From: Alisma plantago-aquatica | Lineage: Eukaryota > Streptophyta > Magnoliopsida > Alismatales > Alismataceae | NCBI GenBank assembly: GCA_963693085.1 | Contig: OY856412.1 | Location: 343,805,457-343,869,456 of the forward strand | Length of the DNA: 64,000 nt | Direction of reading: 5' to 3' | Shown: in pieces, positions 1 through 10,792 of the stretch | Numbering within the stretch: position 1 is the stretch's first letter | Layout: every line of letters starts with the position of its first letter | The notes under the pieces: generated by a model | What the model saw: the letters and a program-made list of their open reading frames with translations, nothing else | The model's database searches: none | Told to the model about the DNA's origin: nothing | Made by a program: the position numbers and the translations under genes

Positions 1-1444
1 ATTGAAAGATGTGGTATGTAATGCTTCTCATATAAGAAGAAACTGTACAAAATTTCTAGAAACCATGTATGAACTATGTAACCTAGGCATATACAATTTC
101 TAAAGAGGACAATGGTAAGAGTAAAAATTATAAGAGAAAGTTAATCCTTAATCATCATTTCATCATGATGTTGGGAATATATGGATATTATAGGGAATAA
201 TACCTGTATAGGTGAAAACCATATCTCACCTAATATCTATAAGGAATAATAGGCTTGGGTGAGGAAAAAATTTCATGATCACTACAACATCCTTCTCTAA
301 ACCTATCATAAGTGAAATCAAGGAAATAGCCTTATAGCCCATATGAGGAAGAATAAAGAGTGAAATTAAGAAACACAACCATAGCAATGAATGCATGGAA
401 GTCTAGGTATATAAATGGTGACTTTGGGAATGATTCTTCAGCCGTCGAAGAGGAAACAAAGATTTCATAAGTCACCTTTTGAGGCCATTAAATCCTTTGT
501 TGCAATTTCTAGGTCTAACTATTGTGATAAGCCAGATGACATGGCATTGCAGTAAAAGAATACCTTAAGTTTACAAAAGTAAAAATGTGATGGTCTAGTT
601 AATGAATAACAAGGAATTGGAACTCCATGGAGTCGTAAAAAATACTTTTGATCAAGCTAAGAGTAAGAGAACCAAAGTAAGGAAGGTAATTATCAAAAAA
701 ATAATACGAGAATTGAAGTTCTAGGAGATTACATATAACTCTTTTTGGAGCTATGCGATATGGTTTTCTGGTGTGCTTCAACTCTAGAAGAAGGAAATAT
801 CATGAAGAATTTCCCTATGTTTGTAAGAGTACTATAAGGGAAGGTACACATCCTAAAAAGAAAATCACAAACCATTTTGTATTTTGGAGTATGATTTATA
901 AGATGTATGTATCAGTGTTTTTGTCCTTGGTATGTTTGATAGTAACGGAGTTGTATGTGCATGAGTTGCATGATACCTAGAAAATGGATGCCTAGAACCA
1001 GAATGTAGGGAATTCTATGGTAGAACGTGGGCGAACCAATATTTAAATCTAAGTACATGTTTAGTCATCTCATCCTAAGTAAACAACACTACTATAGCAC
1101 ATGATGATGTTCTTGGATAAGTGAGTGCATGAATCCTCTGCATTAAGAAAGTCTATCTACACTTTATATCATGTCTAAGATATAAAGTATACATGCTAGT
1201 AATTCAGCATGCATGTAAGTACATATGATTGAAGTTAGTTTGCATGAAAGTTTGAAAGATACAAGTGATTTTCTATACAACAAAGAGGTGTGTTTGCATG
1301 AAAAGTATGTAAGTCATGCATGTGTATGAGGTACACATAAGATGACATCCATATACATGAAACATGAGAGATCAATTGTTACACAAGTATATACGTGGAA
1401 TCCAAACTCTCCTTTAAGGACTAATATTCAAGAAGGATGTAAAT
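1..1444. other. Unassigned AT-rich DNA left of element A
   Basis: I see no protein-coding signal, LTR end or RNA gene here. The sequence is AT-rich, and the few short open frames have no recognisable domain. At about 1445 it changes abruptly into LTR sequence that is repeated at 20645. This makes 1444/1445 a junction where the left part of the element A LTR has been lost or replaced. Confidence 0.55.
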
Positions 1445-3421
1445 CAAATTCACAAATGAACCCTAATTACCATTTTTCACATCTTCTAGGTTAGTAAACC
1501 CTAATTACATAAGTTATGAACAATTATCTCTAATTAGATCTCTTTCATCATATTTATGAAATTAAGTCAGACTTTGATTACTAGCATCAACTAAGTCTAT
1601 TAAATACATCCATAATCAAGATCTAGGGCTTTGATCTATTTAAAGCACTAAAGTTATCAACATTATGTACTTTTGAAATTAGAAGTAGAAAAAATGTCTG
1701 AATATATTTTTACTGGATTCCTCGTGTTTTTCTAAGAATGATTCATATATTACACTTTTAGATACGAGTTACCAAACTTTTACTACGTTTTTGCAATATA
1801 ATTACTTTTTAGCAAATAAGAGGATGACACTTCGACCAATTGAGACTTACTTTATTTTTCACTTGGATTAAGCTGGACCAATCGGCTCTGGCCATGCATC
1901 CGGCCTGCTCTACGTGAGTAGTTCTTGAGTCTTGTTGAAATTCTAGTGCTACCCTCACTTGGGTGACAAAAGGTTCAGGCGCACTCGGGGTAGAAATGTT
2001 AATTGCCTTAGATCTTCCTCTTCCTCACAACAGTCTCTATGCGCTGAAAACACGGTCGACTTCTCATCAACATCGGGGTTGACTTCGCACCCTTGCTTCT
2101 CACACCATGAAAAGAAGACATGCCCATCTTCGTCAGCTTCTGCTGAACTCACGTTCACCTAAGATTTCTTTGGTGGTGTACTGGTCGGCTGGGTCATGAA
2201 AGAACGACCTCTGGCAGGCAGGTAGGATGATGTCGGGGCGATGAACACAAATCTATACGAAATTCCTTGTAGGGACATGATCGCGAGAGCATCTCAGAGG
2301 TGTGTGTGCTTCATTTGGGGATCAACGACCCTCCTTATATAGGTGTATTCCCCCAAAAAGGTCCTACATATAAGAGGATTTGGGCAAAACTCATAGAGCT
2401 TCCCAAACTACTGAAAACCTACGTCCAACGGGTGCGGAATTCGTTCCCAAAGCCATTGGGACTGTCCTAACAGATGCTCATGCATCGGTCAGTGAAGAAA
2501 TAAGGCTTAATATCTCATCAATCTATTACTCTATTTAGTTTTCTAGTTGTTGAGTGTGAAATAAAGCCACCGTTGGATCCTAGATCCAACGGCTCTCAGC
2601 CACGCACCAAGAATAAGGATTTCAGATTAATTGGATACATGTGACATATATTTCTCAATCAAATAATCTTTCCACTTTAGGATAACTTCAAAAATTCATA
2701 TCTCCTTAATTGAGTGTCCTTTTTCCACAAAATTTTAAGGGAATCATTATCTTGCCTTAATCTACTTGGTTAACAATTTGTATCCCAAATTCCAAAGGAA
2801 AGGGGAAATATCCTCATGTGCAAGTTATCCTTTATTAAAGCTTATTTATTTGATATTTTCTCTTTCTTATGCCATCACCTTTGTAACTTGGACTCCTTGG
2901 AGCCCAAGGAATCCCAATGATACGAAATCCACCTTTGTAGGATACTTCCTAGCCTTCTAGAGGCTCCTACCTCTTTCGTTTCACATTATCTTAGTTATTC
3001 CTTTACACTTTAGGAACATACAAAATTCATATTTCCCAATCCATTTAACCTTTTAATTTAAAATTTTAGGGAGAAGTCTATGATGACTTAAACTTCATGT
3101 GTACAAAGTTTGGGACTCAAAATCGAAAGTATGAGGGACTTTTATTCATATGTAAGCTATCTCTTAATAAGACATATTTTAGGCATATTTTTATCATTAT
3201 CTCAAATTTCCTTTTTAATATTACATTATTTGATTTCTTTTCATTTTTATTTCCTTTTTCTTGTTATTGGGCCCAATAGCCAATAAGGCCTACAAATCAA
3301 ACAAGGCTATTTATCAAATGAAACCACTCAATTTACTTAAATTGTATAAATTACAAAGTCACACATTTATTGGGGAAATTGTATTTCCAACCAAAATAAC
3401 CCAAAAATTGGGGTTGCAACA
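1445..3421 (-). repeat. Truncated 3' LTR of chromovirus-like element A
   Basis: This stretch matches 20645-22621 nearly base for base at a constant offset of 19,200, so it is the second LTR of the same element. On the minus strand it begins TGTTGCAACCCC, a normal TG start, and it is directly preceded by a purine tract at 3422-3434. Those two facts mark it as the 3' LTR of a minus-strand element. The far third of the LTR, equivalent to 19477-20644, is absent: similarity stops at 1445 and unrelated DNA begins. The open frames in it have no domain and are not treated as genes. Confidence 0.8.
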
Positions 3422-3434
3422 TCCTTCTCCTCTT
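3422..3434 (-). promoter_or_regulatory. Polypurine tract of element A
   Basis: On the minus strand this reads AAGAGGAGAAGGA, 13 purines in a row, ending exactly where the LTR TG begins at 3421. A polypurine tract primes plus-strand DNA synthesis during reverse transcription. Its position fixes the element's orientation as minus. Confidence 0.8.
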
Positions 3435-6400
3435 ATACAAATTTTTCCCTCAAAATTCCACCAAACATACAAATAAATAGGATAAGACTTATCCATGTCC
3501 ATCATTGCTCTCATGTGCCTTCATTCTCTCCATGGCACTTCCAAAGAACCTTTATCATCTTATATTCTTACATCTGAGTTCTCTCACACCTTGGTATCAC
3601 ATACCCTCGTAGGTGACTCATGATATTTTAGCCTCCCTAGAAGCTCAACAGGTTCGTGGCTCAGCTCATGGTTCAGGTACAACACATAGTGATCTAGATC
3701 GGACTCATGGAACACATCATACATCATATTATCCTGAGGGGTAAGGCTAAACATAAGAATCTCCACCAATCCATTTCAAATGGACCCATGTATCGGGGAT
3801 TCACCTTTCTTAGCTATAGCTCAGAGGGGTTGGGTTTTCATAACACATATTCTCCCACAGTGAACTACATGTCTGTCTACTTTGCATCATCTCACGACTC
3901 ATGTCGCCCCTGGGCTTCTCAGCCATCACACGATCAAAGTGACTTCATCTACACACACTAGGGTTTCTCTGACCTTCACAAGGTCCTTTCACTGACATCA
4001 TCTTAATGAAGTTGTGATCGACACAACCTCCCTTATAGAGCTTCTTACATCTCGATATTGGCCATGGTGGCTATCATCATAAGCAAACTCTCTTGGGGCT
4101 GAGACTGCTCGCATGTATCCCCCTAAATGAGCACACCTGCTCTCCTCAGACCCTCTAGTCTATATCATACTCTCTTGACTGTCTATCAGATAAGGGTGAT
4201 AGGTTGTTCTAAACGTCAATCTAGCATCGAGTTCTTCTTCTACCTACTCCTAGAACATGAAAGAGAAATTGAGGTCATGCTCAAGATATTGAACTCAGAT
4301 CACGGTGTAGTTGAACAATTTGTTCCTCATATATAGTTCAACTCGATATGTCACACATACGGTACTCCCTCTTAGCCAAGGGATTAGGTCAACTTGGTAA
4401 GGCAATCTTCTATAACCCATATTGCATCATGACCTCTCTTGGTCCAGGGAAGACCCACCACAATGTCTATGGTGATCTACTCCCATTCCCTCTCGGGGAC
4501 TCTTCATTATCTGTAGCAACTCACTAGGTACTGGTGTTTGGCCTTCACCTCCTGGCATGCATGGTGACAAGCCAAATGCAACTCTCTATACGGTTTCATC
4601 TCAGGTCTCAATAGTACTGTTGTAAACCTTAACTATCTTACTAGTACCATGGTGTATGGTGTACATAAAATCATGAACTTCTGCATGTCATGATTCCATG
4701 AAGTTGACTCAGAAACCCTAAAACACTCTAGTCATGGGTTTCATCACCATCCTTTCCTAAGAGGTGTATCTGTGGTTCTTCAACCATCCTTATATCACAT
4801 CAAGCTATAGGATGGCAAACCAAGCAACCAACACTCGACCAACGGGTCTGGTTGTATCTGGGTGTTAGCCACATATGTCTCATCTTTTAATGATTGTAAG
4901 GTTCTCCTAGCAATCTCTTCTAGTCTCTCTACTGACTAATTAAGACAATTGTACACCTGAGTTGTACCTCGATTAGGAGTATCTATTACCACATTAAATC
5001 ATTATGTGCTAGGTAAAGGGGAATACATAAACCCTCATATACTCCACTCTTCATCCTCATTTCGGATTTAGGTTTAACTGAGTCAAGAAAACTTTGAGCT
5101 CATCATCTTGGTTATCAAACTCAAACTTATCTAACTCATAAATCCCGTATTGCTCTTGTTAGGTATGTCCTCGCATGATGACTACCTTAGTTCTCTTTGT
5201 ATCCATTCAACATACTTTTCAAAAGGTATGATACTTTCTCTATCCTCAGACATCATAGCAATGTTTCAATTCACATCATCTTAATCCTTAGTGTATGGCA
5301 TGTGTATTGTCCTATCTCTCACTCTCGTAACGAGAGGAAATAAGCATTTGGCTGCAGTCCAAATACAAAGTTCATCCCGTTTCAAGAGTAGAGATGGTGC
5401 ATCCCACCTTGCCAGTACACTTTCCAATCTAAGTTGAAACATGCATCACATGACTCCACATCATGAACATCTCGATATCAGGTTTACATCCATGGAAAAC
5501 TATTCCCAAACACACTTGGGTCGTCACATAATCCTTGGTCATCTCCTCTAGGTATGTAGGGTGCCGGTACCTTTTTACCATCCCTCTTCCCTTATGCATC
5601 CAGGGAGTGCCCACCTCGTTTGCCCTTTGGGTCGCATGAGCTCATGAAGGTGATCAATCTCCTAACTCGTGGTCCTCAGACCACGATAACTGTTACCTCC
5701 CAACCCTATCATCTTGTGCAACTATGGAATTAGGCAACTCCTACTCCCATCGGTCTTATCCCCACCTGACCTTGGTATTGACTTAGGATTCGAATTATCA
5801 TGGTACATCTCAAACTTGAATCCCTACCCAAAACTCCATCATCTTTGTAGGCATACGAGGTCAAACTTACATCCTTTCATAGGGATCATGGAAACCTACC
5901 TTCCTCAGTCTGGCCCCATGCAGGTGACCTCCATGGAACATATCTTCCAGCCCCTTAGAGATGGTCACACATGGGTCTATAGATTCATGATCATACTATG
6001 TGCTCTTAAATTAGCTCATAAAACTCTTATAAGAGGCCTCTTTATCTTACCATGAAGAAAAGTGGGTACTCATCCTACATGAAGGGTCCCTCCCCAGGAT
6101 GGGAGAAAACTATCTCTTGATAGCAACAATGGTCACAAACATCCTTACGTCTAGGGTTTACATCATGATGTGCGTTCTTAGCCCTATCATGCTAGTTAGG
6201 CACGTAGCTAGCAAGAAGACCTCCCACTAAGCCCCTCTGGGTTTCTTGGTATATCATATGTGTTCCTTAATCCTTGAAGTTGGCCAATATCATACATGCA
6301 TATGTCACCAACCTATGTGAGAGGGGTTTATCAAGAATACACCTTAGTCCAAGGGGTTTCCTTTTCCTCTAAACATGAGGGGGGTTCCATACATGAATCT

Positions 6401-7221
6401 TTAGGAACTCAATCATCATTGTGAGCCTCAGGTAAACCAGGTACCACTACTTTTCCTCTTAGGACTAGGAACCCTAGGTTCACCTCCTATGCATCAACTG
6501 TCTAACCATTAACCAAACATGCACAAGGTAGGGCATACACTTGCCACCATGTTTCCACGTGAACAACACCTTAGAGTCCTACACAAGGACAACCAACTGG
6601 GTGCGACCTCAAAACTTGTTACCACACCTGTCCAGGGTCTAAGGAACTTTCCTATAAGGTAAGGTAGGCACCTATAACATATGTACATCAGTTCAAGAAG
6701 CCTCTTTCTCATCTAGGGTTTGGTTCCGCTAAAAGCATCCAAGGTACAAAAAGCCTCCAAGGATCGTGCATGAGGCAACCACATACATCTACTTAGGTCG
6801 TCAATTCTAAACTTTATCATACCTAACTTCTCATGAATCCTGATGTCTTGCAGTCTAAGCTTCCAACCTTCTTTCTCAGGTCGTGGCCTCTCTCTCTAGA
6901 GCAAACCCCATAACAGGTCCTACAACTTGTGGTTCTCTCATAGAAGATGGTTCAATCTCTTAAGAATACATGCATACATCTACATGGGTGAAATGTACGA
7001 TCCAAACCTATGTTCAATCAAGATTATCCAAAGTTCAACATGTTCATCTCCTAACCTGTAAGGCGTAACCCTTCTGACCTAAACATCAACCTACTATCGA
7101 CATTTTTAAAGTTCTCTCCTACATAGGTGCATGCTCTTCTATGCTCATATATGCCCATAAGGGTTTCTATATGGTCACCACTATCCTCTTCAATGAAGAA
7201 GATATCCTTCACCCTAACAAT
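3435..7221 (-). mobile_element. Decayed internal region of element A, left segment
   Basis: This is the internal DNA between the 3' LTR of element A and the Athila insertion at 7222. Apart from an integrase trace at 4330-4620, no reading frame on either strand shows a recognisable domain. The whole stretch looks like heavily mutated gag-pol sequence. The left and right segments together total only about 4.6 kb, shorter than a typical complete chromovirus interior, so deletions are likely as well as point mutations. The open frames here (for example 5714-6055 plus and 7051-7359 minus) are treated as chance. Confidence 0.55.
4330..4620 (-). pseudogene. Ty3/Gypsy integrase remnant of element A
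   Basis: Minus-strand translation gives short matches to the zinc-binding and core start of Ty3/Gypsy integrases. The first is a CQ-x-VKA-x-HQ block (about 4535-4575). The second is a WE...ITIDIVVGLP block followed by a KRGHDAIWVI-like stretch and DCLTKL (about 4395-4495). These correspond to the conserved cysteine-glutamine, the first catalytic aspartate region and the following beta strand. Stops and frame changes interrupt the frame throughout, so it is dead. Its distance from the left LTR fits an integrase near the 3' end of pol. The chromovirus (Del/Tekay-like) assignment rests on this pattern and on the LTR and primer-site style. No chromodomain was confirmed. Confidence 0.6.
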
Positions 7222-7226
7222 CACGA
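7222..7226. repeat. Target-site duplication, left copy (element C)
   Basis: CACGA directly precedes the TGATG start of the left LTR. The same five bases follow the CATCA end of the right LTR at 18697-18701. A matching 5-bp duplication is the normal footprint of Ty3/Gypsy integrase. Confidence 0.92.
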
Positions 7227-8499
7227 TGATGTGGCTTTTTGAATGCACTAACAAATTCACCCGGGGCTGAAATCCCCGAGCTTTTACCAAAACCAAGTGC
7301 AACAATACCACCCGCAAGTGGACAGGTCTTATCGCAGTATAGTTGAGGATCGAACCCAAAGGACAACGTTTTTAAGAATCTTTGTCAGTTTGATCCAGCT
7401 CAAGTAAAACTAATATTTAGAACAATAGGTTGATATGGGTTTGATTAAACTAATTGCAAGAAAGTAAATGCGGAATAAAAGATAGGTTTAGATCAATAAT
7501 ATGGAATCGTTGGGATGGTACCGGGTTTGACCACCGCTACACACACAAACATACTCTTTTGCGAACAATCCAGGCACGATATAACACTCCAAGTAGAGCT
7601 ACTGCAGAAACCCCCATACATGTGTTAGGTCCGCGTAAGCATCACCATAGGCAGCAGATTTCTCGTCGCCATCCGGATCACATGTCTTACGGCTCTGAAG
7701 ATATATAAATCCACGGAGGTTGTGAACCCCCCATATGGGCGTTAGGCGCACAAAAGCATCACCAAAGGCTAGATGGCTCGTCCCCTCGCGGATCATACAC
7801 TTACTACCTCGATGAAATCCCATCCTATTTCTAGTTTGGGAGTCAGTTGCGTTAACTGAAAAACAAGCAGGAGGGTGACATGCAAGGAAACATCGACGTT
7901 TAGCAAGATGATACAAAATCCAACTAAGGTTGTGAACCCCCTATACAGGCGTTAGGCGCACAGAAGCGTCACCGAAGGCTAGATGGCTCGTCCCCTCGCG
8001 GATCATACACTTACAACCTCAAGGAATCCCCTTCTATTTCTAGTCAGGGAGTCAAACTCGTTAAACGATGTTCGAACCCATGCATTGAAGTTATCGCAAC
8101 ATAGGGAGCACAAAGATGAAAACAAGCATATAACCAACCTACAAGCTTAACGATAAACAACAAAACGAAGAGTTATATACATTGCCATGGAAAGTTTAAC
8201 AAAAGAACATGATTTGCATGGGCAGCGGGGCTAGTCCCCGCACCCCAGCGAAAGAGGACTACTCGCTCATGATGCGAGATACAAGAAAGATAGGAGTGAA
8301 AGAGAGATCCGCCATGAGCTCGGTGCAGAGGGTGGACGCAACCCGGTGAAGAAGATGCGCTCCTTGCTCCGTCTTCTTTCTCTTCTTGACCTCCTTGGAT
8401 GCAACACCAGTAGTAGATGGAGTGGAACTTAATCGGGGTGGTGCTCTGGCAGCCTATCGGCGTCCGGATCCGATGCCTCGAAATGAGGGCCTTGGGGTT

Positions 8500-8509
8500 C
8501 TATTTATAG
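8500..8509 (-). promoter_or_regulatory. TATA box of the 3' LTR (element C)
   Basis: The minus strand reads CTATAAATAG, a textbook plant TATA box. It lies just downstream (in element orientation) of the U3 repeat arrays. The same decamer is present at the equivalent place in the other LTR. Confidence 0.75.
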
Positions 8510-8561
8510 GCTCAGATCTGATCCCAAATGGTTTGGGTATGTTGCTGGAAATATCTTCTCC

Positions 8562-9133
8562 AAACGGTTTGGAGACCGTTTGGGCACCAAACGGTTTGGA
8601 GACCATTTGGGCGTCAAACGGTCTTGAGACCGTTTGGACACCAAACGGTTTGGAGACCGTTTGGGCACCAAACGGTTTGCTTCGATCGGTCCTGGCCTTG
8701 GCATGGGCATGCAACTTTAGTTCTTAATTGATCCTTGTGCTTGTGTCGAACGGTCTTGGGACCGCATGGGACCAAGCGGTCTTGAGACCGCATGGGACGA
8801 AACGGTCTTGGGACCAAATGGTCTTGGGACCGCATGGGACCAAACGGTCTTGGGACCGCATGGGACCAAACGGTCTTGGGACTTAATGGGACCAAACGGT
8901 CTTGGGACCGCATGGGACCAAACGGTCTTGAGACCGCATGGGACCAAACGGTCTTGGGACCGCATGGGACCAAACGGTCTTGGGACCGCATGGGACCAAA
9001 CGGTCTTGAGACCGCATGGCTTTCTTTGGCAACCAGTTTTGTCATTTGTTCTTTGTGTATTCCAACAAACGGTCTTGGGACCACGTGGACCCAAACGGTC
9101 TTGAGACCACAAGGATCCAAATGGTCTTGAGAC
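8562..9133 (-). repeat. U3 repeat arrays with AACGG cores, 3' LTR
   Basis: Two array types occupy U3. The proximal one has five 27-bp units, with AAACGG-type cores at 8562, 8589, 8616, 8643 and 8670. Most units contain an AAACGGT...ACCGTTT inverted pair. The distal one has fourteen 26-bp units with CGGTCTTGGGACCG or the palindrome CGGTCTTGAGACCG. They form eleven units from about 8747 to 9022 and three more from about 9066 to 9133, after a 43-bp gap. One unit is shortened by 10 bp. The long open frames seen on both strands arise because the 26-bp unit lacks stop codons; they are not genes. Confidence 0.9.
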
Positions 9134-9314
9134 CGTATGCATTGAGTTGCTTGATTTTCCTGCATTAAATGAAATATATTTAGTTAAAATCTTGATTATT
9201 GAATCAACTAAGTAGTTTTGTGCATTATGATTCATATTAGGGTGAAAAGATGTGAATAGAGATGAAATTGTTCTGAAAAGGTAATTGAATTTCATGATGA
9301 GTATGCACTCATCA

Positions 9315-9354
9315 AAACACCCCGAACTTAAATCATTGCTCGTCCTCGAGTAAC
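9315..9354 (-). promoter_or_regulatory. Polypurine tract and conserved upstream block (element C)
   Basis: On the minus strand a CTCGAGGACGAGCAA block is followed by TTTAAGTTCGGGGTGTTT and then the LTR TGATG. The G-rich tract abutting the LTR is the expected plus-strand primer. A GAGGACAAG-like block just upstream is typical of Athila and Tat elements. Confidence 0.8.
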
Positions 9355-10490
9355 ATAAAGTTTGAAACTGTTGCCTAATGAAATACTTTCGATCCGTGTG
9401 ATTTCTTCATCTTCACATCACAAATGTTTTCTTTCTGCTCAGTATGAATGAGTACCTTAACTTCCTGGGACCACTAAACATGTCTTTCCATAGCTTCGTT
9501 CCTGAGTTCGTTTCCCAACAACACTTCCTCCCCACTTTTTTCCAACACCAAGCATGTCGAAGAGTTTTGTAGGAGTTCTGAGATACCCGCAGAATCAAAA
9601 AGTATGCATCCGATCTGACACTGGTGTAGTTCAGGATGGTGGGGCATGTATTGTGCCCTTAGGTAGAAAAAGGAGTGAAAGGTGGTATGGAAAGAAGTAA
9701 ATCTCTCCTCTATTCGACTCGAGATTTTTATTTGTTTTGCAATTTCATTTATTGCATATTTTTTTGTGTACACTATGGCATCTTTTATTGCAGATCTCTC
9801 CTCTATTCGACTCGAGATTGCATTTCTTTTTGTGTGCACTTTGGCATCTTTTATTGCAGATCTCTCCTCTATTCGACTCGAGATTGCATTTTTGGTGGTA
9901 CGCCCCTATTTACTGGAAGGGGTATGGAAGAAGTGGATACGGGGGAAGTGGCGTGCCACCCCGAAGTTAGGGTTTGGCACAAGTTTGTCTATTTTGGTGG
10001 TATTGATGGATGGAGGGATACGAAGATGATAGAAGAAGTGTAGAAGAGAGTTCTAATCGAAATGCAACTTGATTTACAATTCAAAACTGGGTTATTATCT
10101 TTGTCATACTCTGCTCAAATAATGACTTGATGCGGATCCGGTGGGGATTCTGAGCCATTGTTCCACTAGTCAGTTAGGAAGCACGACGTGTTTGATCCCT
10201 ATCAGTTTGACAGATACTTATCATTTTGTAAAAAGTATTATGATGTTAGGAATCATAAGTTTCACAGGATGGTTTCAGGCAAAAGGCAAGTTTCAAAATT
10301 CAGTCCTCTTGAGGATTCGCTTCGAATAAGGAGGATGTTATGATTGAAGATGCATAGCAAAAAAGTTAGTTACATATTATCAACAAGTGTCAAAAATTCA
10401 TCAAATATCTGTTCAAAAATTTTGAAAATTTTATGATAGAGATAGATTGAGAATGAAAAGAGGGTGTATATGTGGAAGTGGAATACGTAC
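9355..10490 (-). other. Non-coding 3' region of element C
   Basis: This lies between the end of integrase and the 3' LTR. Some Athila-type elements carry an envelope-like frame here. I see no coherent long frame, signal peptide or membrane domain on the minus strand. The overlapping plus-strand frames near 9675-10043 are produced by an internal repeat. Confidence 0.55.
9701..9890. repeat. Three-copy internal direct repeat
   Basis: A block starting ATCTCTCCTCTATTCGACTC begins at 9701, 9794 and 9860. The second and third copies are in a 66-bp tandem unit that also includes TTTTATTGCAG and GCATTT stretches. The first copy is separated by 93 bp. The repeat contains a palindromic CTCGAG and lies in the non-coding 3' part of element C. 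Confidence 0.85.
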
Positions 10491-10540
10491 CACCCACCCT
10501 ACACCCCAAACTGAGAGATTTGCTCGTCCTCGAGCAAACC
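10491..10540 (-). other. Second polypurine-tract-like block (element C)
   Basis: On the minus strand GCTCGAGGACGAGCAAAT is followed by CTCAGTTTGGGGTGTAGGG. This is a close copy of the genuine polypurine block at 9315-9354, placed about 1.2 kb upstream of it in element orientation. It does not abut an LTR, so it cannot generate the normal 3' LTR junction. Element B carries a similar extra copy. Confidence 0.65.
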
Positions 10541-10792
10541 CTAAATTCAAGATGGAGGGGAAAGGTAACACCAGGTATGACTTCTAAGAATGATTTCGTT
10601 CTGATCAGCGCCACTCCGATCTCGTGTTCTGTAAGGAAAACTATCTCATAAGGCAAATTTTATTTAAGGACAATTTAACTATAAGGTAAGAAACAAAATT
10701 TGAAAAGGAGAAGTAAAACAGATTTATTGATCGGGTTGCCTCCTGACGAGCACCTTTGTTTTATGTCGATGGCTCGATAGAGTTCTTCGGTA

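Larger units (their letters stand above)
7227..9314 (-). repeat. 3' LTR of Athila element C
   Basis: Terminal repeat of 2088 bp, starting TGATGTGGC and ending GCACTCATCA on the plus strand. It pairs with 16599-18696, with scattered substitutions and one clear 10-bp deletion inside the repeat array near 8805-8820. In element orientation U3 runs from 9314 to about 8475 and R-U5 from there to 7227. Three imperfect units sharing GGCGTTAGGCGCAC-like and AGATGGCTCGTCCCCTCG blocks lie at about 7610-7700, 7718-7855 and 7927-8070 in R-U5. Confidence 0.93.

Noticed and set aside
8454..9295. Long overlapping open frames on both strands encoding repeats such as GPNGLGTAWDQTVL or RPFGPMRSQDRLV (also at 17756-18658).
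   Set aside because: They follow from a 26-bp unit without stop codons, which opens several frames on both strands at once. They lie in LTR U3 and have no start context or domain.
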